Shown in pieces: positions 8,853 through 16,753 of a stretch of 64,000 bases of DNA (positions are counted from its first letter, which is position 1; each line of letters begins with the position of its first letter). Origin of the DNA: Comamonadaceae bacterium (GTDB lineage: Bacteria; Pseudomonadota; Gammaproteobacteria; Burkholderiales; Burkholderiaceae_C). Under the pieces are notes generated by a model. That model saw nothing but the letters and a program-made list of their open reading frames with translations, made no database searches and had not been told where the DNA came from. The DNA lies in the NCBI GenBank assembly GCA_013297925.1, contig JAAFJC010000002.1:43403-107402 (forward strand), given 5' to 3'. The position numbers were made by a program, and so were the translations under genes.

Positions 8853-9683
8853 TTAGGCAATGAACGAATGGATAGCTTGCTGCACTCTCATGGATTGTTC
8901 CTTCTGCGGCGAATGCCCACACTGCTCTAGTTTTAATAGCGCTCTGCGCAGATTCCTTGCCGGGGGTAGGCCGATTTGGCTTGAAGAATCGTGCCCAGTG
9001 CCGCCAAGAGCGTTGATTTGGGCTAGGCTTCCGTAGGGATCGTCTTGGCCTTGGATGGCGAGAAGCGGGCAGGTGATTTGCTCGCATTCGGCTTCGATGT
9101 TGAAGCTGCGGAATTCTGGGCTCAGCCAAATATCGTTCCACTGCCAGAAGGCGCAGTCAACGTCTGCATGGTATTTGGCCAGGCGCGCTCGTAGATCGCC
9201 GCTCTCGTAAGCTTCGCGAGCTTGGGCGATGGCTGAGATGCTGATGTCTTCCACGAAAAGATGCGGGGCCATCACGATGCAAGCTTGCACATCGAAGCGC
9301 GCAGCATGGAGCAGGGCAATCGTGCCGCCATCGGAATGGCCGAGCAAGACTGGCTGGGCGATGCCTTCCATGCGCAGCAGCTCGGGGAGCACTTGCCAAG
9401 CCTCGTGGTGCATGTAATGAGGCTTTAAGCGATTCGCGCCGCGCACATCGGCAATGGCATCGCTTTGGCCATAGCCACGCCGGGAATACACGAGGCCAGC
9501 GCGGCCTGTGGCGGCGCACAGCGCTTTAGGAAAATCTCGCCACATGGCGACTGAACCCAAGCCCTCATGCAAGAAGATGATGGGGCTTGCATCCGGGCGC
9601 GTAGAAGCCGGTAGGCGCAAAATTTCCAGATTCACGCCCAGAACGCTCAGTTTTTCACTTTTGGTAGCAACGGAATCAGTCAT
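8853..9683 (-). CDS. Alpha/beta-fold hydrolase
   Basis: A 276-residue alpha/beta hydrolase, close to the family norm. The oxyanion region FLHEGLGSVAMW is followed by the nucleophile elbow LLGHSDGGT (Ser), the acid in GQDDPYG and the catalytic His in CGHSPQKE, so the triad is complete and in order. There is no signal peptide, so it acts in the cytosol. The substrate cannot be read from the sequence; esterases, lactonases and C-C hydrolases share this layout. It is convergent with the LysR gene and divergent from the beta-propeller gene at 9755, so it appears to be transcribed alone. Confidence 0.85.
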   Translation of the reverse strand: MTDSVATKSEKLSVLGVNLEILRLPASTRPDASPIIFLHEGLGSVAMWRDFPKALCAATGRAGLVYSRRGYGQSDAIADVRGANRLKPHYMHHEAWQVLPELLRMEGIAQPVLLGHSDGGTIALLHAARFDVQACIVMAPHLFVEDISISAIAQAREAYESGDLRARLAKYHADVDCAFWQWNDIWLSPEFRSFNIEAECEQITCPLLAIQGQDDPYGSLAQINALGGTGHDSSSQIGLPPARNLRRALLKLEQCGHSPQKEQSMRVQQAIHSFIA

Positions 9684-9754
9684 GGCCTGATTTTGAAGGG
9701 GTTTTTGGCCGATGCCGCTGAGGGGAGCGGGTAAAATTAAGGGTTAATTCTGAG

Positions 9755-10792
9755 TTGAAAGCCCTTGTTTTGAAGCGTTCGCATTTTTTAGCTGGCTTGC
9801 TCAGCTCCGCCGGTGTCTCTTTTCTGCCAGCTTGGGCGCAAGTGGCGGCAGGCAAGCCCCAGGCACTGCCCCCCATCTTCGTGCTCAACTCACTTGACGC
9901 CAAAGTGAGTGTGATTGACCCCGCCACGTGGCAAGAGAAGCAGCGCATTCCTACTGGCAAAGAGCCGCACCATTTGTATCTCACGCCTGATGAAAAATCA
10001 CTCATCGTGGCCAATGCAGGCGGCGATTCACTCACTTTTTTTGATCCGCGCACTGCGGCGGTGCAGCGCACGGTTCGCGGCATCATTGATCCTTATCACC
10101 TGCGCTTCTCGCCAGATATGAAATGGTTCGTCACAGCGGCGAATCGTCTGAACCATGTGGATGTGTACCAATGGCAGCCGCAGGCCGAGCCGCCGCTCAA
10201 GCTGATGAAGCGCATCGCCACGGCCAAAACGCCCAGCCATATGTGGATTGACAGCAAATCCACCACCGCTTACGTGACGATGCAGGACAGCGACGAATGG
10301 ATTGCTGTGGATCTGGCCACGCAAAGCATCCGCTGGCGCATGCCCACAGGCGATATGCCGGCCGATATTTATATGACGCCTGACGATAAATTTGCCTACA
10401 TTGGCCTCACGGCCAGCGATGGCGTGCAGGTGTTTGATACGTCGAAAGGCAGCGCTGAGCCTGCCAAGCTGGTGAAGACGATCCCGACAGGCAAAGGCGC
10501 GCATGCCTTCCGCGCGGCGGGCGATAAGCGGCATATTTTCGTGAGCAATCGCGTGGCCAACACGATCAGCAAGATCGATACGCAAACGCAAAGCGTGGTG
10601 CAGAGCTTTCCCGCACCGGGCGGGCCCGATTGCATGGACATCTCTTCTGATGGAAAATTGCTCTACGTTACCTCTCGCTGGGCGAAGAAGCTCACGGTCA
10701 TTGATCTGCAAACGGGCAAAATCGCTCGCCAGATCAACGTAGGCCGCTCACCGCATGGGGTTTGGACGCTGGATCATGCGCCTCGTGAATAA
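9755..10792 (+). CDS. Secreted YVTN-type beta-propeller protein
   Basis: A 345-residue protein with an N-terminal signal peptide (hydrophobic core LAGLLSSAGVSFLPAWA, cleavage expected after AWA), then repeated blades of the YncE/YVTN kind (IFVLNSLDAKVSVID, SLIVANAGGDSLTFF, RHIFVSNRVANTISKID, LLYVTSRWAKKLTVID). Such propellers are periplasmic or extracellular binding scaffolds; no enzymatic residues are evident. The start is a TTG at 9755, the only start that includes a complete signal peptide. It overlaps the polysaccharide deacetylase gene by 17 nt, so the two are coupled and probably act together outside the cytoplasm. Confidence 0.82.
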   Translation: MKALVLKRSHFLAGLLSSAGVSFLPAWAQVAAGKPQALPPIFVLNSLDAKVSVIDPATWQEKQRIPTGKEPHHLYLTPDEKSLIVANAGGDSLTFFDPRTAAVQRTVRGIIDPYHLRFSPDMKWFVTAANRLNHVDVYQWQPQAEPPLKLMKRIATAKTPSHMWIDSKSTTAYVTMQDSDEWIAVDLATQSIRWRMPTGDMPADIYMTPDDKFAYIGLTASDGVQVFDTSKGSAEPAKLVKTIPTGKGAHAFRAAGDKRHIFVSNRVANTISKIDTQTQSVVQSFPAPGGPDCMDISSDGKLLYVTSRWAKKLTVIDLQTGKIARQINVGRSPHGVWTLDHAPRE

Positions 10793-11651
10793 AATCCCTT
10801 TGTTAAACGCTCTCTTTTTGATAGCTGCTTGCGCAGTATCTATGCCGGCCAGTGCCCAATTAGGTGCTCTTTTCGGTAAAAAACCAGCCCTGGTAGCCGC
10901 AGCACCTGCCATCCCGCCGCCTGCGCTGTGCGACAAGCCGGTCTACCTCACGTTTGACACCGGCCACATGGATGTGGCGCAATACATTGCCGATACGCTG
11001 AATAAACACAATGTGAAGGTGACTTTCTTCGCCGCGAACGAGAAGACGAAGGATGAGAGCACTTCGCTTGCGAAAAACTGGGGCGAGAAATTCTGGGCGG
11101 CGCGCGGCAAGGAAGGCCATGAATTTGCTTCCCACACTTGGGATCATCCAGTGCTGCAAGGTGATGCCAAAGGCGTTGAGACGAAATTCATCGTGAAGCC
11201 GACACAAGGCGCATTTGCAGGCCGAAGCTTCACTTGGGAGCCCAAGAAATATTGCGAGCAATTGGATTTAGCCAAAGAGCGGCTGGAGTTTTATACCGGG
11301 AAAAAGGCCTTGCCTATCTTCCGCGCCCCCGGCGGCAAGACGAGTGCCAAGCTCTTGGCCGAAGCTGAGAAATGCGGCTACAAACACGTCGGCTGGGCAC
11401 CTGCAGGCTTTTTGGGCGATGAGCTGCCCAGCGAGCGCGCCTCCAACGATGCGCTGCTGAAAAAAGCCTTGAAAGACATCAAGCCCGGCGACATTCTCAT
11501 GGCGCATCTGGGCATCTGGAGCCGCAAAGATCCGTGGGCGCCTGCTGTGCTAGAGCCATTGATCGTGGGGCTGAAAGAGCAGGGCTTTTGCTTTAACACC
11601 ATGCGCCAGCATCCAGCTTACAAAGACTGGATTGCGGCGAATGGGGGTTAG
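10776..11651 (+). CDS. Secreted polysaccharide deacetylase (NodB fold)
   Basis: A 291-residue protein with the NodB-type metal-dependent deacetylase motifs in order: YLTFDTGH (usually TFDDG, here the second Asp is Thr), SHTWDHP with the two metal-binding histidines, and RAPGGKT. The start is the ATG at 10776 (MRLVNK), which gives a proper signal peptide (FLIAACAVSMPASA, cleavage before QLG); the ORF-track start at 10755 lies deeper in the upstream gene. Part of this signal peptide is encoded by a copy of the dispersed repeat (10821-10849). Substrate probably an N-acetylated cell-wall or matrix glycan. The Asp-to-Thr change in motif 1 may affect activity. Confidence 0.85.
   Translation: MRLVNKIPLLNALFLIAACAVSMPASAQLGALFGKKPALVAAAPAIPPPALCDKPVYLTFDTGHMDVAQYIADTLNKHNVKVTFFAANEKTKDESTSLAKNWGEKFWAARGKEGHEFASHTWDHPVLQGDAKGVETKFIVKPTQGAFAGRSFTWEPKKYCEQLDLAKERLEFYTGKKALPIFRAPGGKTSAKLLAEAEKCGYKHVGWAPAGFLGDELPSERASNDALLKKALKDIKPGDILMAHLGIWSRKDPWAPAVLEPLIVGLKEQGFCFNTMRQHPAYKDWIAANGG
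10821..10849 (-). repeat. GCCGGC-type dispersed repeat, in deacetylase signal peptide
   Basis: Reads ATAGCTGCTTGCGCA then GTATCTATGCCGGC on the plus strand, the reverse complement of the family core. In frame it encodes IAACAVSMPA, the core and cleavage region of the signal peptide. Confidence 0.75.
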
Positions 11652-11675
11652 TTTTTCGATCAATATCGCTTTATA

Positions 11676-11715
11676 GCCGGCGTATTTGTTGCGCAAGGCG
11701 CTATTCAATTTGTAG
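11676..11715 (+). repeat. GCCGGC-type dispersed repeat, intergenic
   Basis: GCCGGCGTATTTGTTGCGC followed by a GCTATTCAATTTGTAG arm, between the deacetylase and GbsR-type genes. Confidence 0.7.
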
Positions 11716-11745
11716 CGGTCTGGAGATTCTTCTCCGGTTAAGGTC

Positions 11746-11827
11746 GGCTGCGAGTTTGAAGCATTTCGCTCGCCTTCATGGTGGAGTACCACAAATCAGT
11801 CGAGCGAAATGCCCCAAACTCGCGGCC
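11746..11827. repeat. Large imperfect inverted repeat (27-bp arms)
   Basis: The arms 11746-11772 and 11801-11827 match at 24 of 27 positions; the innermost 12 bases (GCATTTCGCTCG / CGAGCGAAATGC) match perfectly, with a 28-nt loop. It lies between the deacetylase and the GbsR-type gene and could form a strong hairpin in either strand. There is no T-run, so it is not a simple terminator. It may be a mobile-element remnant or a transcription boundary. Confidence 0.65.
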
Positions 11828-11962
11828 TGTTAGCTATCCTGACAATCTATGCGCGAAATGGTGGCTCCTTCCAGAGCGCTCAGCGCTCTCAGATTGGAAC
11901 TCTCCGCACTCATACCGGCCTTAGTGCGCCAACAACCCAACACGCTCAGATTCCAATGCAAC

Positions 11963-11991
11963 TTGCCAAACAGAAGTAAATATTCTATAAT
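11963..11991 (+). promoter_or_regulatory. Sigma-70-type promoter for gbsR-like/cydAB
   Basis: TTGCCA (11963-11968) and TATAAT (11986-11991) are separated by exactly 17 bp, about 30 nt upstream of the regulator's start codon. Confidence 0.65.
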
Positions 11992-12021
11992 TTCAGTAAT
12001 TCCTGAAAATCAAGTAATTCC
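11991..12021 (+). promoter_or_regulatory. Candidate operator at the gbsR-like/cydAB promoter
   Basis: Two direct copies of AGTAATTCC (11995-12003 and 12013-12021, 18 bp apart) and an inverted pair TTTCAG/CTGAAA lie between the -10 box and the start codon. This is a good position for autoregulation by the MarR/GbsR-type protein; binding is inferred. Confidence 0.4.
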
Positions 12022-12624
12022 ATGAAACTCACCCCCCTTGCCCAAAGCTTTGTCCTCCATTTCGGCGAAATGGGTAGCCGCTGGGGCATCAACCGCACGG
12101 TGGGGCAGATTTATGCGCTGCTCTTTGTGAGTGAGCGCCCACTAAACGCGGATGAGATTGCCGAGGCGCTGGATTTTTCGCGTTCGAATGTGAGCATGGG
12201 TTTGAAAGAGCTGGATTCTTGGCGGCTGGTGAAGCTACAGCATTTGCCCAGCGATCGGCGCGAGTATTTCAGTGCACCGGATGATGTGTGGCTGATTTTT
12301 CGCACGCTGGCCGATGAACGAAAAAAGCGCGAAATTGATCCAACGCTCTCCATGCTTCGCGACTCGCTGCTCGTGACGCCCACGAATCCCGAAGATATAC
12401 ATGCACAAAAGCGCATGGCGCAAATGCATGAGCTGATTGAATTGGTGACGACTTGGTTCACCGACATTCAGCGGCTTGACGAGCAGACCCTGCGCCAGCT
12501 CATGAAGATGGGCGCGGCGGCGCAGAAGCTGCTGGAATTCAAAGACATGATGCTTTTCAAAAGCAAAGATAAAAACACAACGAAAGAGACAGCGCCTGAA
12601 GACTTGATCCCACCGATTTACTAG
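12022..12624 (+). CDS. GbsR/MarR-type transcriptional regulator
   Basis: A 200-residue protein with a winged helix-turn-helix in the first 80 residues (LNADEIAEALDFSRSNVSMGLKEL, then a basic wing HLPSDRREYF), followed by a helical dimerisation region. This matches the GbsR branch of the MarR superfamily. It lies 9 nt before cydA and is almost certainly cotranscribed with cydAB from the promoter at 11963. By position it should control the bd-type oxidase genes and itself. The C-terminal 20 residues (KDKNTTKETAPED) look disordered. The ligand is unknown. Confidence 0.85.
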   Translation: MKLTPLAQSFVLHFGEMGSRWGINRTVGQIYALLFVSERPLNADEIAEALDFSRSNVSMGLKELDSWRLVKLQHLPSDRREYFSAPDDVWLIFRTLADERKKREIDPTLSMLRDSLLVTPTNPEDIHAQKRMAQMHELIELVTTWFTDIQRLDEQTLRQLMKMGAAAQKLLEFKDMMLFKSKDKNTTKETAPEDLIPPIY

Positions 12625-12633
12625 GAGCTAGCC

Positions 12634-13998
12634 ATGAGCGACACTTTCGATCCCCTGATCTTGCACCGCATTCAATTCGCGGCCAACATCAGTTTTCACA
12701 TCCTCTTTCCCACGATCACGATTGCGCTCGCGTGGGTGTTGGTGTTTTTCAAGCTGCGCTTTGCGCGCACGCAAGATGCCAAATGGATGGAGGCGTATTT
12801 CTTCTGGGTGAAAGTGTTTGCGCTGACCTTTGCGCTCGGCGTGGTGAGCGGCATCACGATGAGCTTTCAGTTTGGCACGAACTGGCCGGGCTTTATGAAC
12901 ACCGTGGGCAATATCGCGGGGCCGCTGCTGGCTTATGAAGTGATGACGGCCTTCTTCTTAGAGGCCAGCTTCCTGGGCGTGATGTTGTTTGGCCTACAGC
13001 GCGTCGGGCATCGCTGGCATACGGTGGCTACGCTGCTGGTCGCCTTCGGCACGAGCCTTTCTGCCTTTTGGATCCTCGCGCTCAACTCTTGGATGCAAAC
13101 GCCTGCGGGCTTTGAGATGCGGCCCAATGCAGCTGGCGCAATGGTGGCGCATGTGACGGATTGGTGGGCGGTGATTTTTAATCCATCGTTCCCCTACAAG
13201 CTCTCGCACATGATGATGGCTTGCTTTGTGACCGTCTCGTTTCTACTTGCGGGCATCAGCGCTTATCGCTGGCTGCGGGGTGATCGCGCACCAAGTGTGC
13301 TCGCTACCTTGCGCGTGGGCGTGGTGATGGCTGCGGTGTGCGTGCCACTACAAATCTTCTTGGGCGATCTGCATGGCCTCTCTACCTTCAAGCATCAGCC
13401 TGCAAAACTCGCTGCGATGGAAGGCATTTGGGAAACTCAGCGCGGCGCGCCTGCGGTGCTGTTTGGCATGCCCGATGAAAAAGCGCGGGAAAACAAATAC
13501 GAGATCAAGATTCCTAAGCTCGCCTCGCTATATCTGACGCACGATATCAATGGCGAAGTTAAAGGCCTCAATGATTTCAAAGGCGCGCATCCACCTGTTG
13601 CACCCGTCTTCTGGGGCTTTCGCATCATGGTGGGCACGGGGCTGCTGATGCTGGCTGTGGGTTGGCTTGCATTGTGGCAGCAGCGTAAGGGCAGGCAGAT
13701 CAAGCCGTGGCTGGGCAAAGTGTTGGTGGGTATGACGTTTTCTGGTTGGGTGGCCACGCTCGCTGGCTGGTACGTCACAGAAATTGGCCGCCAGCCTTGG
13801 CTCGTCACCGGTGTGCTCTCAACCAAGCAAGCCGCCGCGACGATTCCCACGCCGATGCTAGCAGGCACGCTGGCGATGTATATCACGGTGTATTTAATGC
13901 TGCTCGTGGCCTATATCTCGGTGCTGTTTTATCTAGCGCGAAAAGCCGGTGCTCCTGAAGCTACCGCTTCGCCAAAACTCGCAGGGAGCCCAGCATGA
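12634..13998 (+). CDS. cydA: Cytochrome bd-type ubiquinol oxidase subunit I
   Basis: A 454-residue integral membrane subunit of the bd-type quinol oxidase, which oxidises ubiquinol and reduces oxygen to water at the cytoplasmic membrane. It has the N-terminal LHRIQFAANISFHILFP segment with heme-ligand histidines, a histidine in the YKLSHMMMACF helix, and the GRQPWLVTGVL motif. It is shorter than E. coli CydA (about 520) because the quinol-binding Q-loop is short, the pattern of the cyanide-insensitive CioA-type enzymes. RBS GGAG lies 7-8 nt upstream. It overlaps cydB by 4 nt (ATGA). No small CydX-like frame was found after cydB. Confidence 0.95.
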   Translation: MSDTFDPLILHRIQFAANISFHILFPTITIALAWVLVFFKLRFARTQDAKWMEAYFFWVKVFALTFALGVVSGITMSFQFGTNWPGFMNTVGNIAGPLLAYEVMTAFFLEASFLGVMLFGLQRVGHRWHTVATLLVAFGTSLSAFWILALNSWMQTPAGFEMRPNAAGAMVAHVTDWWAVIFNPSFPYKLSHMMMACFVTVSFLLAGISAYRWLRGDRAPSVLATLRVGVVMAAVCVPLQIFLGDLHGLSTFKHQPAKLAAMEGIWETQRGAPAVLFGMPDEKARENKYEIKIPKLASLYLTHDINGEVKGLNDFKGAHPPVAPVFWGFRIMVGTGLLMLAVGWLALWQQRKGRQIKPWLGKVLVGMTFSGWVATLAGWYVTEIGRQPWLVTGVLSTKQAAATIPTPMLAGTLAMYITVYLMLLVAYISVLFYLARKAGAPEATASPKLAGSPA

Positions 13999-15020
13999 AC
14001 GAACTGCTCACTTTCAACGACTGGCTGCCCGTGATCTTCCTCGCCGTGATGGGCTTGGCGATGCTGGCCTATGTGGTGCTTGATGGCTATGACCTCGGCG
14101 TGGGCATCTTGCTGCGCAGAGCAGGGCAAGCTGATAAAGACATGATGGTCAGCAGCATCGGCCCGTTTTGGGATGCGAACGAAACTTGGCTCGTGCTCGG
14201 CGTGGGCATCTTGCTCACATGCTTTCCCGCAGCGCATGGCATCATTTTGGGTGAGCTGTATTTGCCGGTCGCGATCATGCTGGTCGCACTGATTCTGCGC
14301 GGCGTGGCCTTTGAATTTCGCGTGAAAGCGCAAGCGGCTTATCGGCCGTGGTGGGATAGAGCGTTTTACGCAGGCTCCCTACTTGCTGCACTGTCGCAAG
14401 GCTGGATGCTGGGCAGCTACATCATCGGCTTTGAAAGCGGTTGGGAAAGCAATGTGTTTGCGGCGCTGATCGCGCTGTGCTTGGCCGCAGGCTATGCGCT
14501 CTTGGGTGCAACCTGGCTCGTCTTCAAAACCGAAGGCAGCTTGCAACTACAAGCCGTGAAATGGGCACGCGGCGCACTGCTGCTCACAGCGCTTGGCGTG
14601 CTCGCCATCTCCGTGGCCACGCCCTATGTGAGCGAGCGGATTTTTGACAAATGGTTCAGCCTGCCCTTCATCGTGTTGCTCGCGCCCGTGCCAATCATGA
14701 CAGCGTTGCTTTTTTTCATCATCTATCGCAGCCTCAATCGCCTGCCAATGCGTTTGGCGCAGGGCAACGTCTATGGCGACTGGGTGCCGTTTGCAGCCAC
14801 AGTTGGCATCTTCATCCTCGCCTTCTACGGCCTGGCCTACAGCCTCTTCCCCTATTTGGTGATCGACAAAATGACCATCTGGCAAGCCGCCACCTCACCC
14901 GAATCGCTCAAGATCATCTTGGTCGGCGCACTCATCGTGCTCCCCATGATCATCGCCTACACCGTCATTGTTTACCGCATCTTCTCCGGCAAAACACGAG
15001 CCATGAGCTACGGAAATTAA
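13995..15020 (+). CDS. cydB: Cytochrome bd-type ubiquinol oxidase subunit II
   Basis: A 341-residue polytopic membrane protein, the partner of CydA. The N-terminal LDGYDLGVGILL motif and the following FWDANETWLVLG segment are typical of CydB. It starts inside the cydA stop (ATGA), so the subunits are translated in a coupled way. About eight or nine hydrophobic helices are visible. It is the last recognisable gene of the regulator-cydA-cydB unit; 547 bp of non-coding, repeat-bearing DNA follow. Confidence 0.95.
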   Translation: MNELLTFNDWLPVIFLAVMGLAMLAYVVLDGYDLGVGILLRRAGQADKDMMVSSIGPFWDANETWLVLGVGILLTCFPAAHGIILGELYLPVAIMLVALILRGVAFEFRVKAQAAYRPWWDRAFYAGSLLAALSQGWMLGSYIIGFESGWESNVFAALIALCLAAGYALLGATWLVFKTEGSLQLQAVKWARGALLLTALGVLAISVATPYVSERIFDKWFSLPFIVLLAPVPIMTALLFFIIYRSLNRLPMRLAQGNVYGDWVPFAATVGIFILAFYGLAYSLFPYLVIDKMTIWQAATSPESLKIILVGALIVLPMIIAYTVIVYRIFSGKTRAMSYGN

Positions 15021-15074
15021 ATGGGGTCAGATCCCAATTAATTTGGCGCTTTTCGCCTTTAGTTGATTGGCGGT

Positions 15075-15274
15075 TCTCGCGGAGGGCTACAGCCTGTGCG
15101 CACTCGCCCAGAGCAATGGCCCCTTCGGGGGAGCATCTGCAGTACTCAAAATCGAGGCACGGTGCCCAAACTCGCTGCGCTCAGACAAGGGCACCTCTGC
15201 GGCCTCAATTTTTCCGTGCTTCGAGCCCACTGCTCAATCGGGCCAGTGCGCACAGGCCGTAGCCCACCGCGAGA
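15075..15274. repeat. Inverted repeat pair, 35-bp arms
   Basis: The left arm starts TCTCGCGGAGGGCTACAGCC; the reverse complement of the right arm starts TCTCGCGGTGGGCTACGGCC. The arms differ at only a few positions and enclose about 130 bp. No transposase gene lies between them, so this may be a small non-autonomous element or a REP cluster. Confidence 0.6.
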
Positions 15275-15522
15275 GCTTGTAATATTGGCGCGCAAATACT
15301 CCGAGCGCCCAAAGCGCGATGTGACAGTGCCGTGGCCGTGCAGCACAATCAGAGCCCCGGGCTGGAAGCACGGAGGAATTTGGTATTTAACTCGATCAAA
15401 AGCCAACAGTGCGAGATCAAATTCTGAGTACTGCACAGGCTAACCGCGAAGCGGGCCGGGGCTCGTGCGGCATGGTTACGGCGCTGGCGCAGCGTGCGTT
15501 CTAAACAAGAAAATAGCAGATC

Positions 15523-15563
15523 GCCGGCATAGAATCTGCGCGAGCAGCTATTGAATTTATAGC
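15523..15563 (+). repeat. GCCGGC-type dispersed repeat, intergenic
   Basis: GCCGGCATAGAATCTGCGC followed by GAGCAGCTATTGAATTTATAG: the copy closest to the family consensus, just beyond the 3' end of the minus-strand LysR gene. Confidence 0.8.
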
Positions 15564-15567
15564 GATT

Positions 15568-16515
15568 TCAGTGCTTGAACAGCAAAGCCTCACGCGTCTT
15601 CGGCTGTGCGAGTTGAGCAAGCCACCACGAAAGAGCCTTGCCCAAAGTTCCACGCGCAGGGGTGTGCCAAGCGTAGTTGACCTTGGGCGCGCGCGGGATG
15701 CGCTCGGTGGCAAGGAGCACCAGTCTGCCCGTTTCCACATAAGGCCGCGCGATGCAATGCGGCACGAAGCCGCAGCCCAAGCCACGCAGTTGCGCATCGA
15801 GCTTATCGGGCATCGTGCTCACGGTGAGTACGTCTTGGCCGGGTAGGATGCCGACTGTCACAGACTGCTTGCGCCGTGTGGAATCAGCCACGGCGACAAT
15901 GCGATGCTCTTGGATCACCTTATCTTGCAGCGGCTGCTTTGCTAAGGCCAACGGATGATGCGGTGCGACGGCAAAGACGAAAGGCACATCGCCGAGCGGC
16001 TTGGCTTGGATGCCGGTTTGCGTGACGCTCTCAATGCTGCCGCCAATGGCTAAATCGGCTTGGCCATCAAGCAGGGCATGCCATGTGCCAGAGAGCGTCT
16101 CGCCTTGGATGCGCAGGCGCGTGGGTGGGGCTGTATTTTTCTCACCGCTGACAAAAAACGCCTCACACAACTCAAACATCGTGCGCTTGGAAATCAAGCT
16201 GTCCACCGCAATGGTCAACTGAGGCTCCCAGCCCGTGGCCACGCGCTGCACACGCCGCGCCACGGCATCGAGCGCTTGCAACACATGTTCGCCGCCTTGC
16301 AGCAGTTCCTCGCCAGCGGGCGTGATGCGGGCTTGCTTGGCGCTGCGATCAAACAGAAGCACATCCAGCGCATCTTCAATTTGCCGCACCCGATAGGTGA
16401 CGGCGCTGGGCACCAGCCCCATCTCCCGCGCCGCAGCGGCCATGCTGCCTTGGGTGGCGACGCTGCGGATGAGGGCAAGGGCTTCAGGGGTGATGAGGTC
16501 TCGAACGTTCTTCAT
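15568..16515 (-). CDS. LysR-family transcriptional regulator
   Basis: A 315-residue LysR protein: N-terminal helix-turn-helix (GSMAAAAREMGLVPSAVTYRVR, LLFDRSAKQARITPAGEEL) and a two-lobed effector domain. It is divergent from the pirin/pirin/WrbA-like operon across 238 bp, the classic arrangement for a LysR regulator and its target, so it probably controls that operon. The effector is unknown. The start at 16515 gives the usual short lead before the first helix. Confidence 0.9.
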   Translation of the reverse strand: MKNVRDLITPEALALIRSVATQGSMAAAAREMGLVPSAVTYRVRQIEDALDVLLFDRSAKQARITPAGEELLQGGEHVLQALDAVARRVQRVATGWEPQLTIAVDSLISKRTMFELCEAFFVSGEKNTAPPTRLRIQGETLSGTWHALLDGQADLAIGGSIESVTQTGIQAKPLGDVPFVFAVAPHHPLALAKQPLQDKVIQEHRIVAVADSTRRKQSVTVGILPGQDVLTVSTMPDKLDAQLRGLGCGFVPHCIARPYVETGRLVLLATERIPRAPKVNYAWHTPARGTLGKALSWWLAQLAQPKTREALLFKH

Positions 16516-16593
16516 TTTTGAATGATGACATCAAAATCGTTCGATTGCAAATCCTGCTTCAAGGCATAAAGTTCAATTCAAGAGAACAAACAG

Positions 16594-16703
16594 CCGGACG
16601 CAGAAGACGCAAAAGTTACGCAGAAGACGCAAAAAAGTCAAAACAGCCTTTTTCTCTTCTTTGGTATTTTGTTCTGCGTAACTTTTGCGTATTCTGCGTC
16701 CGG
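16594..16703. repeat. Palindromic ACGCAGAAG dispersed element, copy 1
   Basis: A 110-bp element between the divergent LysR and pirin genes. Its ends are 32-bp inverted repeats (16594-16625 and 16672-16703) matching at 31 positions, beginning CCGGACGCAGAA. Each arm has internal tandem ACGCAGAA units. There is no coding capacity. It resembles the copies at 25623 and 56175. Confidence 0.85.
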
Positions 16704-16709
16704 AATTTT

Positions 16710-16739
16710 GAATTTGAATTTGAATTTGAATTTGAATTT
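16710..16739 (+). repeat. Hexanucleotide tandem repeat (GAATTT x5)
   Basis: Five perfect GAATTT units lie directly after the palindromic element and just upstream of the TAGGAG ribosome binding site of the first pirin gene. Copy-number change would alter promoter or leader spacing. Confidence 0.85.
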
Positions 16740-16753
16740 TTAGGAGTCTCATC

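Larger units (their letters stand above)
15021..15567. other. Non-coding region with inverted repeats and possible gene remnant
   Basis: This gap between cydB and the LysR gene holds no convincing gene. It begins with GGGGTCAGATCCCAATT, a motif I associate with REP/RAYT-type repeats. It contains a 35-bp imperfect inverted repeat (15075-15109 and 15240-15274) and ends with a copy of the GCCGGC-type repeat. On the minus strand, 15283-15400 translates as GALIVLHGHGTVTSRFGRSE, which looks protein-like, but the frame then enters the repeat and is probably a remnant. Confidence 0.5.

Noticed and set aside
10028-10711. 227-aa minus-strand ORF opposite the beta-propeller gene
   Set aside because: Shadow with biased His/Arg composition; the plus-strand protein has a signal peptide and propeller blades.
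15063-15443. Plus-strand ORFs in the cydB-LysR gap
   Set aside because: They run through the inverted repeat arms and have no homology-like features.
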